Shown here one piece after another: positions 48,256-60,204 of a stretch of DNA of 64,000 nucleotides. Source of the DNA: Antedon mediterranea (lineage: Eukaryota > Echinodermata > Crinoidea > Comatulida > Antedonidae). Made by a program: the position numbers and the translations under genes. Under the pieces are notes generated by a model. It was not told the origin of the DNA. It saw only the letters and a list, made by a program, of their open reading frames with translations, and made no database searches. The stretch covers positions 6,014,001 through 6,078,000 of the forward strand of contig NC_092679.1 of the NCBI RefSeq assembly GCF_964355755.1. The letters run 5' to 3'. Within the stretch, counting starts at the first letter, position 1, and each line of letters begins with the position of its first letter.

Positions 48256-50004
48256 CTTTACTGTATATAGTTAATAATACCTTAAAATGTATGATACTAT
48301 AAGTAGTCCAAACAAATTCTGTACTCTCACATGTTACATAAGATACTTCTCATTTCTCCTTCAATGTTTTTTTGAAAAATTAATTATTTAATATGATTAT
48401 CATTAATTATGGTCACTCACATCTGTTCAAATGTATACCCACTTGTCAATGCCTACACAAGGACTTCACCTATTATGTAAATGAAAATAATAGAGTCCAC
48501 TACTAATTAAAAATTATAATTATTTACTACATCATTAGCAGTTCCATGTTGTTTTAACTGGTGATATCCATAATTATTAATTAACATATTTAATTGTCAT
48601 TATATAAAATGAACTTGAAAATTGGATATTGAAATGAATGAAGGTTTAGTACCGGTACCATTATTTAACATAGTTCGGAAATAACAAATTAAGTTGTAAA
48701 AGTTACCTTGATAAATCAGCCCACATAGTTTGATTTTTACAGGTACTGTGGTACATTGTTGTACTGTTACCAGTATAAAATGACTTATTTCAAGATTGAA
48801 CATCAGTATTATGGTGTGTAAAACAAGTGCTAAACCAATCTACCTTTAATGTTGAAATAAATTCATCTGGTTTCTGATTGTTGAGAATTTTTCTTTGGTG
48901 TTTCACCAAAAATTTTTCCTGGAAAATTCTCAAAAAACCACATTATAATTGCAATAGTATACTTTAATTTGAAACCTTTATGTGATATATTAATAAATTA
49001 ACACCTTTGAAAATGAATGTCATTTCAACATGTTACCACTCACTAATGACCTTAGCAACCCACACATTCATGTAACATATGGTACTTTGTGATAGTATAC
49101 AACTGGAGGCCTATTGTAAAGCTTGAACATATAGGCCTACAGTTTAACACTCACATGGGTGTTATGGTCTGGTCATACTGTATTTAAGAACCATGTTTTT
49201 CCACATATTTTTCCAACATCTATATTGAAAAACACATTTTTAATTGGCTTTCCTAAGTAATTTAATTCAATGTTCTATTTTATAGCAACAAACAAAGAAT
49301 ATTTATGAAAAGAAAGTATATTGATTCTGATATTTTTTTAAAATGCAATGAACAATTGAATAGAAATAAAATTAATAAAATGAAATGTTATCTTTATGTA
49401 AGTTTAATATCAATAATAGATTACTTTTAGGGGACATTTTATATTATAATGTCAAAATTATCAAGTAAAATGCAGAAAAATAGTTTTATATTAGAGACAA
49501 AGTCTGAACAATCGTTGCGTTTTACACAATTGATAAGGAAGTATTATACTGTATATTATTATATATTATATTATGTATTCTGTACATAACAATAGTTTAA
49601 AAAACTAAGCTTATACTCCAATAGTTGGTACTATAGTAGTAGACAACAATATAATATTTTATCTAAATATGTAAGTTTAAATAGTAAAAGAATCTTTTTA
49701 TATAATATCAAAAAGGTTAAATGGATAATCCTACTATGGAATGTACAAGATAATCCTGTGAAATCGTGCAGTTTGACTGCAAAATCCATTTATGATAATT
49801 ATTCTACTTATAATAATCTGAGTTAATATTTAAAGAATGAATGAAATATCTGTAGGAGTAGTACTGTATACTGTACAGTGCTGTAATAGAATACACTTCT
49901 TATTCTACAGATTCAATATACCACCGTAGGATGACTAAGTTACATATGATAAAATTGGTTTATATATCGTTTGGAAGGTGGGCCCCCTTCATTGTGGCAC
50001 ATTC
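48256..50004. other. Intron, nothing recognised
   Basis: Strongly AT-rich; no feature that I can support. Confidence 0.35.
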
Positions 50005-50175
50005 CTATTCAACTTCAACTTCAACTTTATTTTCCAAATAATATTTTGTTTTACAATGATAAATAATATTACATTTTAAAACATAAGGAAGGAGCTAGAA
50101 AATAGTGTAAACACTAATCAAGTCCAGCCCCTCTTACATAAATTATACTAAATTTTTACAACTATGGGCAATAAT
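50005..50175 (-). mobile_element. Non-LTR retroelement 3' end, minus strand
   Basis: The plus strand reads TTCAACTTCAACTTCAACTTTATTTT; on the minus strand this is a 3' tail of GAAGTT repeats after a T/A-rich 3' UTR that includes GGGGCTGGACTTGATTAG. The tail type matches that of the element at 6815-8145. Only the 3' end is left. Confidence 0.5.
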
Positions 50176-51726
50176 AACACAGGCCTAAAAATAAAAACTT
50201 AATAAGTTAAAACAATCCCATTTATATATTTTAAAATTTAAATATTACTGCACTTTTTCATAAATAAAATAAATAATTATATTCAGGAGAGCAAACTACA
50301 ATAACGCTACAGCCAACCTTTATTCAGAAGCAAGAGGACACCAGTAAGGGGACATTTGTGTGTCACAAAGGTGTCTCTTAGCGGTTATATTACATTTACA
50401 GTGTACATTATCAGCTATCTGTACCAGGCAATTTAAATATATTGTGATTGTTTTACTGTTTGAACTTCAGCCAGTCTGGAAACTTATCTTTACATTGTCT
50501 TTGTTCAAATCAACCTGTAATCTAAATATTTCATAATATATTTCAAATGATCAACATCCTCAATAGCTTGTGTCATTTCAAGAGGTTTATGATGACATTA
50601 TCGTCATGGTAATGACCTACTGTAGTAATGACCTGCTAATAGACATTGTCCCATGGTGGAGGTGTCATTACCTTTGATACCATATGGTCGTTGAACGTCA
50701 TAAATATGTATTCAACGTTTATTTGATGTCTGTCGTCAGATACCCTATTGCATAATATTAAGGACAAGTGGAATGGTTTTTAAATGAAACAATACAATAT
50801 TTGGTAGTTAAAATACAATACTAATAAGTTAGTTTATATTTATAATTTATATTTTAGAAACCTGTTATCCTAATTCAAATATACAGATTGTATTACGATT
50901 ATCATATAATACATATTTGTTGTATGTAATTGTATGAATTATGAGGAGACGATGATATGATGAATATTCAATGTGTTATTTTGTACATACGTCACAAGTC
51001 ACAATTATTATTAAACAATAATTATGTTTACATAATTATCAACTTAAAATACTAAAACAGAAAATGTTCTACATATCATTATGGAATATTAATTATAATA
51101 CAATGTTAATAATAAGTTACACTCATTAACTTGTCGCAACTTATTTTATAGGATTTAATTTTTATGTTAATTATTTACTAAAACATACGTTTATCTTGCT
51201 AATTGCTATTTTAGTTCGTACTTTAATGAATAAATTACAGACTTACATTAGTTAATGATGCGTGACAGTTTTGTCATAAGATATAGTACAATGGCCTATA
51301 CCTTCTATTAAATTCTATTACGTTATAGTATACTTGATCACAGTGCATGAATTTAGTTAAACCCTATTTGTATACTGTACTTTGACTCTTATCCAAAAAC
51401 TACTAAACTGGCACAATGGTACAGAAGGAGTCTGGACTGAAGGGCATAAGTTCAGACAGTCGCCAGCTAGTTTATCCTTACTTTCAATCTCATTACTTTC
51501 TTTCTCCATCCTTTAAATGGCAATAATGTGCATAAAAGTAACATTTACATGAAAAAAAAAGAGTACAGCCATCAAGCTAGTGTGTAGAACAGCTCTATGT
51601 GGCTCCCATGGACATACTGTAATAGGGTGTAATTCTACAATACGGGCATTTTTTTTATTCTTACACATAATAAAATAGTTATCATCGATGCACAACTAAT
51701 ATATTTTTCTTGTTCGTTTTTTACAG
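50176..51726. other. Intron leading to the shared exon
   Basis: AT-rich; a decayed fragment with GGTGTCTCTTA at about 50330-50390 echoes sequence beside the MITE at 24853. It ends in the acceptor TTCGTTTTTTACAG. Confidence 0.35.
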
Positions 51727-52066
51727 CACCACTACCAACTTATTTACCACCACCAATATATGGCAATAAACCACATGACAACAAGCTCCACGACCCAAAC
51801 CACCACTATGAAGAACTACCCAGCCCCGCCATGGTTGAAACAATGATAGCTTCAAACAACGGACCTGTAAGACCACCAAGCAGTGCCCCAACAGAGACAT
51901 ACGATGATGCTCGTGACAGCGGATGCTCACAGTTCTCGCAACCGGAAGCTGATCAGCAGATGATGCAACTCGACAGACTTGATTCAGGTTTTTCAAGTTT
52001 TACCGGAACAAGACTACCACTGACGCAGCAACAGCTAAAACCAAGCGTAAAACAGATGAATCCAAG
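51727..52066 (+). CDS. Shared coding exon with DSG motifs (possible IkappaB-like N-terminus)
   Basis: The acceptor TTTTTTACAG and donor CCAAG|GTATGG bound 340 bp open in one frame, entered in phase 1 and left in phase 2. It encodes about 113 residues rich in Pro, Asn, His, Gln and Ser with no stop. Two acidic DSG sites occur: YDDARDSGCSQFS, and RLDSGFSSF, which fits the beta-TrCP degron DSGxxS. In IkappaB/Cactus proteins such a motif in the N-terminal signal-response region is phosphorylated by IKK and leads to ubiquitination. The order acidic DDxxDSG, then RLPLTQQQL, recalls that region, but without ankyrin repeats in the window the family is a guess. Beta-catenin-type and other degron proteins remain possible. 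Confidence 0.6.
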
Positions 52067-54795
52067 GTATGGTGTAGCCACACAATTTATTGATTTTATA
52101 CTAATTTAATGTAAACCCACTGTCTGTTCTTCCTAAAATTGGCGAGTAAAACATTCCTCATTGGGCAACTTCAATCTTACAAAAAAGTAAATAAGGTACA
52201 GTAAGGCAAATGTATTAGTTGTAATACTGTATGGGAATTTGAGAAAACAGAGGATTCAGTAGAATATTAGTATTGAATATAATAACAATACAGTACCTAA
52301 AGAAATTGTTATTGGTATAGAAATATATTACCATTTTTTTCGAAAGACATTTCTTTTTTTTAAAGTCTGTTTAATTTCATAAAATATTTAGTAATTAAAA
52401 GAAATGTTCTTTTTTTATTATTATTTTGTTTGAAAGAAATAAATGTTAAATTGAATTGAATATATCTATGTATACAAACACACAGAAGAGAATGATAACA
52501 TCTTGTATAAGGCTGTGAAAGATTCAACTGGCTCGAAACCGAAGAATAGATGAGTTTATGTCTTGTCCTTCACCGCATATATGGAGTTTCGATTCAACAG
52601 TATAATATTCCAAATTTATGATACTTTAGTAGTTTCATATTAATATTGCTTCCTATTGCCCAGGGCCACTTTCTTGTCTCTTGTGTGTTCTGACCCATTA
52701 AGATTAACCAATTATGAGTGGTCAAGGCTGATTGACTGGTCAAGAAACGTTTCCTCCGTGCAATTAAGTACAGTACCCTGGCATATGTCTGATATAAATA
52801 ACAGAAAATCAAAATATTGTTAAAAATTTATATTTCATTTTTTGCCACTTCTATCAATTCTCCTTACATTACATGGCAGTAATACAAACAAAATGATATA
52901 ATACAGTTTCAAAAATATAATATAATATACGGCATGAGGATGGTACTGTACACTAACGTGGCAAAAAAAATTCATATTTAATTTCTTTGACTAATCTTGA
53001 CGCATCTTGAATGACTCAGACCACAGTATAGGTATTAAGTGTAATGTTCTTAGTCACTGTGACAAGAATTTCAGTGTTTTGAACTGCACTGTTATATGGG
53101 TCAAAAGGCTGTGCTTTTATGGTTTGATCATATTATCTTTCAGCATTAAATTAATATATCTCTAAACAAACTTTTTTTTCACACTGCTGCTCTAGCCCGC
53201 TACGTCACATGAGATAACTCATTCATTAGATGAAATCAAGCAGCAGTATAGTACTACATTTTGACATTTTTGTTAAAATGGAAACTCGACTATAATTTAT
53301 AGGTACCACCTGTTGAATCCAAAAAACTGCTGGGAAAAAAGTCTAATGACAAATCCCAAAGCATTTCTGGTATTTATGAGTCCCATGATATTACTATAAT
53401 TCACTGTCAGATAATCATTGAATTATTATCAAAACAGTCCATTGAAGTTTTTGTTTGTAATAGGATACTTGAAGTATCTAGGCTTGATGAAGTGACCCCC
53501 AGACTTGACCTTAGCAATAACAATAAGCGAGCAGCGTTTTTTGTAAGAAATATTCTTGTTCAAAGTTGAATTTACATAATTTTGCACGCACTTTGAAACA
53601 AGTGAGCATGTCTGTTTTTTGCCTCAAATAGCTACACAGTCTGGTGCCACATTAAAACAAAAAATACTCGCACCTGCAGCTATTTGGATACTGTACAGTT
53701 TATCCATGGAGGTAAAAATAAATAATTTGTTACCTCCATGGTTTATCTGATTATTGAAGGGAAAGGCTGCCTTATTGATGCTATAGCCACTAGCCTCAAC
53801 AGCTATTATAGTGTGGCTATCTGGTCTCTCCAGGAGACTTGAAAATATTGTATAAATAAAGTTCCTTTCCATCAACCCCTTGGACCTTTTCTAAACTTCC
53901 TATACAAAAACATCTAAATTATTTAAAGAATTTGTAGGTTTCTCAAGAATGTAGGCCAATGTCCATTTAATCCTTTCTCAAATAATTAAGAACTTCTTAA
54001 CTATTGTTTATACTGCTATTTTAGGTTTCTTTGAAGTTCAAGTTCGTTAAAACAAAACAAAACATTCATACTGATTGAAGGCCATTTTTACTACAAATAT
54101 CCTTGCTGCTAAAACTCCCAACAGCAGGCCATTGAAGGAGTGGTCAGCTAATCCTTGACCACTTCCCATATCAGACATCTAATGTTTGCTTTTAAAATTC
54201 AAGCCAGTCTTGAGAAGTTTATTATTGGTTTATGCTGAAATTAAATACTGTATTCTTTTGTTATTATTTTAATTATCTTGAAGGATAATTTGTATCATTA
54301 AATTAAGTCTTCAAGTAAAAATAGTACTGTTTAATTTTCCAATTAAACACTTCCTTAAAAAAATTAGACACCATGCCTGTAATCAATAAAGTACAAGGTT
54401 CACGATTGGTCAAAACCTGTTTAAAGCACTAGGTATGTGATTGGTCAAAAGCACTTATTTAAAGGTCATGAAATACTACATTTAGGACACTGCCTTGCTT
54501 ATTTCTTACTACTGTACATAGTAATTGTAAACTCTTAATTTTTACCAACTTACTGTACTACTGTATAATACGTTTTCCATGATTTTGTTTCCCGGTTTAA
54601 AAATAAAAAAATTCATTTTAATCAATAATGTTGTAGGAAATGTAGATCTTAGTTGTTCAACATTTTTCTTATTTACTGACATTACCAAAACAAAATTTTG
54701 GTAATTGAAAGTTCATAGTTTGCAAGACATTGTTCTTCTACCGCCGGTGAAGAATGGCTAAAATGGCGATTACTGTATAATTTTTTGTTTTATCT
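52067..54795. other. Intron, nothing recognised
   Basis: AT-rich; short frames on both strands show no coding character and no repeat family stands out. Confidence 0.35.
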
Positions 54796-55108
54796 TTATA
54801 CTGGGTGACCTCTTCAGTCAAAGACTGATCTCCCAGAGGGCCCAGTTGGTGATCAGTGGCTGTGATGTACTAATACTGTTGTACTAATACACCGGGGTAA
54901 CCCCCTACTCGTCTCGAAAGATGTACTAGGTTCTTTAAAGTGCACACGAGCAAGTTGTGTACACTGGACCTACGGTTTATAGTCCTTATCCGAGAAGACT
55001 TGTTCTACCACCAGAACCATGGAGTGAGTGAGCCTCGAACCCCTGCCGATGTTATGGCTACGTGATTATGGTTCCACTGTCTTAACCGCTCGGCCACTCA
55101 CTCACTCA
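54796..55108 (-). repeat. tRNA-derived SINE, full-length copy
   Basis: Third copy of the family at 22896-23191, with both polymerase III boxes. It has a 15-bp internal duplication of TACTAATAC at about 54868-54893. Confidence 0.8.
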
Positions 55109-55309
55109 ATTATTACCTGAATTGTTTATGAGGACTTCGGACAGGGTCCGCTGCTTTTAGCCATGCATACACTAATTGTATATCTTTTAAGTAGTTATAT
55201 AAATTGAGTACAACGTCATAGTTGACTGAACATGGTTCATTGTACCTTATACTTATTCGCATGTGATACAATACTTTGTATTTATTTAGATCACACACCC
55301 ACTAAAATA

Positions 55310-55890
55310 TCAAGACCTAGTACATTCTTTCCCATTCATTTGATGTCTCCAGCTATGAGATGATGCAGCAATTAGTATTGTAGAATACTTACAAAATATT
55401 TACAACCCTGGAAAATGCATAATCACCAATGATGGTTCATTATACTGTAGGCCTTTTACCGACATTTCAAACAATGTGTCTGGCTTTCTGATTTTAACAC
55501 ACCCTCTGAATTCATTACAGTACCATTCATTTGATGTTTCTAACTATGAAACAGATCTTTTGTACAATAGGCCTACAGAATGACAGTAATCAGTACAATG
55601 ATGGTTTAATTGTATTATTAACAAAGGTTTCAAACAAGGTTTATTTAAATAACAAACCCTCCAAAATGTTAAAAGCTAGGCACATTCTTTACCATTCATC
55701 TGATATCTCCAGCTATGATCCAGAACTCTTGTACAATACTTGTTATTAAGAAAATCACACAATTTCTGTAATAACACCCTGGAAAGTGCATTCAAGTGCT
55801 AATAATGATTGTTCATTATCTTGATCCAACATTTCAAACATGGCTTATATAAAATAATACTCTAAAGTGTCAAAAGCTAGACACATTATA
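55310..55890. repeat. Degenerate tandem repeat, about 200-bp unit
   Basis: Blocks with AAAAGCTAG(G/A)CACATT, CCATTCAT(T/C)TGAT(G/A)TCTCCAGCTATGA, ACCCTGGAAA(A/G)TGCAT, ATGATTGTTCATTAT and ACATTTCAAAC recur about three times, increasingly diverged. Open frames in it are artefacts. Confidence 0.7.
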
Positions 55891-56139
55891 TTATATTTTA
55901 TTTATGTTAAAGGAAAGTCTTTAAACAGTGATTGGGTTCGCTTTTGACAATCCTGGCTTTTATATATATTTTTATGTATTCTGTTGTAATTGTAATGAGC
56001 CGATATTGAATAAATCAAACCAAATTATATTCTATTATTCATGTGTCTAGAATACCTGAATAGAATGTCTTTTTATAGATTGAGTTTGAAGTTGATGTTC
56101 TTATTTTTAATGACTGTACTCTGTATTAAACAGATATCA

Positions 56140-56360
56140 GAAGCGGATTACAATTCTATATTTAGAAGCGGTTACGTTTGACTATGTTACCAATTGTATT
56201 TGTAGATTTTTATTACATGATCGAATCAGAGTGCATTAGTGATCTCCTAGAACACCATAAAACGCATTATTTCCGAAGGGCCCTGGACTCCCCAGTGTAT
56301 TTGCTCACTACAATCGTATGTGCCCTCCACCAAAATAATCCTGGATCCGCCCCTCTGGAT
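56140..56360. mobile_element. Possible hAT-like MITE
   Basis: The right end ATCCTGGATCCGCCCCTCTG is a familiar type of DNA-transposon terminus (CAGAGGGGCGGATCCAGGAT inverted). The left candidate CAGAAGCGGATTAC is a weaker inverted match. No target duplication could be confirmed. Confidence 0.35.
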
Positions 56361-57396
56361 TAGGATGAAATTTAATTTGAGCAAATTCGTAATTATTCGA
56401 TAAAAACGACAGAGGGAGGCATACCATTGTTTTAGTAACATCTAACGTTTGAAATCAATACCAGATCAATACCATGCATAATCCCACACGTTATTAAAAA
56501 TAAATTTTCTCTTGTGGGGTTATTAATTTTAAATCATTTACGTTTTTGGATCTCTTATGATATTAACTACTCAATCGATAAAATCATTTAAATCTTAAAA
56601 ACTCATTTTATCATTAATCAAAAATTAACAGATAGATTACATATCAATAAAATAATCCTATGAGAATATTTCTAGGCGGTATTCAGACATACCGTCATTT
56701 TGGAAGCATCCCCTACGAAGGTTTGTTTAACAGAGTGTCCCCAGGATATTTTTTAGATCATTATTTTCAAATAAAATAGAGGATAATATCTTGTACTTGA
56801 TTAGCAACAAAGAAATTCAATCAATTAAAGGGAAAGCGCATAACCTTTTTTATTTTTTTTTAAAGTTGGCTTTGCTACCTATCCTAATTTACTGCAGTAA
56901 TGATCCTCTTTATAAATTCATACAGTATTTTGTAATACTGTTTAATATCTTTTTTCAGCTGGTTCATTTTCATTACTAGCCTAAACGTTTTGTAGCTGAG
57001 AAGAATAGGACTGATTTTTAAAACATAAATTGTAAATGAATCTATAATGAGTAATTGTAGGCTAATGTTAAAAAGTAAGTTCTCTCTTGTTTACCCATTC
57101 TACATCCTAAATCCACAATGAGCTTTGTTCATACAATTTATCCAACCTTTCTTAAAAGATTCCAAAGATAATTTTTAAGACCATTTATAAACTAATTAGG
57201 CTGCCTTATGGAGATGGAATCAGTTTGATTAATTTACCATTGGGCATAAATTGTAGGATTAAACTGATTTAATCGCAAACTTAGGGTCATGGAAACGCAA
57301 ATAAAGATGTAACGATAATGAAAAACAACAGAGAACATTCAGAATCTTGGTGATGCGTAATAGTTTTAGAGGCTACAGTGATTTACAGTTAGAATA
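56361..57396. other. Intron or promoter region before exon 8
   Basis: AT-rich; nothing recognised. If 57397 is a first exon its promoter should lie here. Confidence 0.3.
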
Positions 57397-57614
57397 ATGA
57401 ACTGGAACAAAAGGAACCTTCCGCTACCGGACTACCATCCTAATGTGTATTGTACAGGCTTTACTTTCAACCACGAAGATGCACCAGTATACTATACTGC
57501 AGGCTTTAATAAATTCAGGAAACCAGCAAACTACAGCAGATGGGAAGAGTCTAACAGCACAAGAAGGGCTCAGCAGGAAACAGTACCACCCCTAGCAAAT
57601 CGCCAGTCCTTACA
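57397..57614 (+). CDS. Late alternative first exon 8 (72 codons), phase 2
   Basis: From the ATG at 57397 the frame runs 72 codons to the donor TTACA|GTAAGACT, leaving two bases. The peptide is aromatic-rich at first (LPLPDYHPNVYCTGFTFNH, then VYYTAGF), basic in the middle (NKFRKP) and ends Ser/Arg/Gln-rich. Sequence upstream of the ATG has stops in frame, so it is a true start rather than an internal exon. Its exit phase equals that of 51727-52066, so it can replace the whole earlier N-terminus, including the DSG motifs. It shares the proline-aromatic style of PLPTYLPPP in the shared exon. No known domain was recognised. Confidence 0.6.
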
Positions 57615-59345
57615 GTAAGACTGTTACAATTATGTTTCTACCATGTCTTCTTAAGACATTTAATTATTGACCTCGTGCCTAAATTAGTAATGATAATGGT
57701 TTTGTTTCTAGTAACCAGACACATTTTTGTTTATTGCAAAACTGTTTTTTTACATAGAGATGTCATAGGTCAGGTACAGGTAATACCAACATTCTTGAAA
57801 CTTGGGTATAGAGACAATATTGTATATTCCTTTGCACTTCTAAATGGCACTGATATATAAATGTGTTTGTGTATCGTTGAACTTTTGGTGTTATGTTACT
57901 GCTTATTGGAAAATCTTCGAATCAAAAAGCATTGTTCAATGTTAGTTTGCAGAGCTCGGTTCTCTTATATAAAAGTGCATGGACAAATAAACATTAGCAA
58001 ATGTTTGGCAAATAATGCTATCTCAAAATTGTCACCTCTGGCCTCTGCAGGATATTGTATTCACCTACTTGGTGTAAATTACAAGCTAACATTTTAGTGC
58101 ATTATAATATATCATTAATGTTGAACATTTATTTAAAGATACTTTGCAGCATCATTTTGCACTACAGTATTATTTGTTGTCATGCTAATTTGAGGTAAAA
58201 TTTGGCAAGTCATAAAACTCTATTTTCAGTTTTGTTTATACAAATACTTTACTTTCATCAAAATTGAATACAACAACAATTTAAGCACTTTGGCTCTTTT
58301 ATATTTAAATACCTTTTACCACAAAATTCTTTAGAACGTCGTCAAATACAAATATTTAACTTTTTGAATAAAAGTTTTAGAATTTAGAAACATTTTTAGA
58401 TTAGTTATGTTCAGAAGAACTGCCTAAATTCATACTCATACGGACATGGCGCCAAGGTAATGTTGTTATATTGTTATGTCGAGACATTTTATGCGATGTT
58501 TGTATTTAGGATTACAAGTTTTAGAATTGTATTTAAGTGAAAAATATGAATACTATTAAATTTGGAATACAGTACCAATTTTAACCAAATTTTGAGCTTG
58601 AATTTTTGGAGAGTTTAAGTTTGATGGTCAGATTTTAGAAATGTTAGTTTGTACAGTTTATATCTGCAAAGTTCTATCCATAAGAATTTGTTATTATAAA
58701 AAAAATTGTTATATAGTATAAACAAATAAAAATGTTTTTTTAGTTTTTTAAACGATCAAGATATTCTTTAATTTGATTAATTTTACCAGGCAGTTTGAGT
58801 CTGATTTGAATCGTTTGTTTGTATTTAAAACTAAAATGAAGAAAGTGTATTGTATTCAAATACAACATCTTGCCAAATCAAACTTTGACTTTGTCCTTTA
58901 TGGGTGTCAATCTAGGTTTCATCTTTGAACAAGTTCCAAAGTTTAATAGGGTTATCGCAAGTCAATATTATATCCAGCAGGTTTAAAGCACAGCCGGTTG
59001 GTATGTATTTCAGTTTCAGTTTTTGTACTGACCAATTTTGGGACTTTTTTGGAGCTCATTAGGACAGGAGAAAGGACTAGAAACTTTTGCTTGTTGTGTT
59101 CTTAATATTCATCATAAATGGTTGCAGTATCGATTCTTTTTACGGTAAAAATAATTGATTTTTACGGTAAATATTAAGAAGATTTCCATGATGATGATGA
59201 ATGGTTGTTTTAAAGAATAAAATCAGAAAGGATGACATGACTTTTTTTAATGCTGCCATAAGTGATCAAAAACGAGAATCTACCTCTGTTTCCATTTAAA
59301 TGTTGACAATGTATATAATACCACTACCTCTTCACAAAAAGTAAT
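57615..59345. other. Intron, nothing firm
   Basis: AT-rich. A possible micro first exon, ATGGCGCCAAG|GTAATG at 58446-58456, leaves in phase 2 like its neighbour but is too short to support alone. Confidence 0.3.
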
Positions 59346-59625
59346 CTTAAAAAGAGGCCCTTGTTAGCATAAACAAGTCGGCTAAACCTGTGGTAGCCAC
59401 TGTGAACCGTGAACGACCATGCAGTAGGTTTCCTTTGGTCCACGGTTAGAATCCCATCCCCGATTTCCGTGTGTTTCACCTTACGAGTTGGAATACATGT
59501 ATATAGTGCACCATCTTTCGGATGAGATGTTAAGCAATGGTTATCATATGAGGAGAACCAAAACTAGGCAAAAGGTGGCTCATCCTGTGACACCACTTCA
59601 CCTTGTAAATAGAAAATAAAACTAT
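59346..59625 (+). repeat. tRNA-derived SINE-like repeat
   Basis: A B-box-like GGTTAGAATCCC follows a GTAGCCACTGTGAACC-type A box region, then the body contains CATCTTTCGGATGAGATGTTAA, a string typical of invertebrate tRNA SINEs. Confidence 0.5.
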
Positions 59626-60204
59626 TTCAAAGAGGATTTGATAGAAAACAGGAAAGTCAAGAAGGAAATATTTCGGGATGGATAGGGTGAAATTTAAGGT
59701 ATTGTAATTTGTTGGAAAGCAATCTTTAACATGTGATTAAATTTCAAGGGTACAACTTTCTTTAAATCATATAGTTTCATTTTCCAAATTGTATAAATAC
59801 ATTAAAACCTCCTCCCTATCCACTGCATCCTTTTTCTCAATTTATGCTCAATGGATAGGTATACATAGTTTATGAAAAACTTATATTGTATTTTACTTAA
59901 CTTTCAGTATTTACACAACTCTAGGATGGGCTGAATTTGAATGTAATCAACATCAAAGCATGGACCTATACATTAGGTTTTAATAATTTAATTAATCCAA
60001 TTTATAAGTCCATGATTGGCAGATGATTGCAATGTTAGGGTGGTGTTATGTACCTGTCAGTCTCTCATTAAAACTCATCAAACCATGAATATAAATTGGT
60101 AGAATATACAATTTTACACACCTAATTAAACCGACACTATAAAGTTAGTAAATTCATGAAGGCAAAAAAACAAAACAGGCAAGTAATACCTGTAGTTAAC
60201 AAAA

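Noticed and set aside
56247-56441. Minus-strand frame with GGSRIILVEG
   Set aside because: The string is the translation of a DNA-transposon terminus and not a gene.
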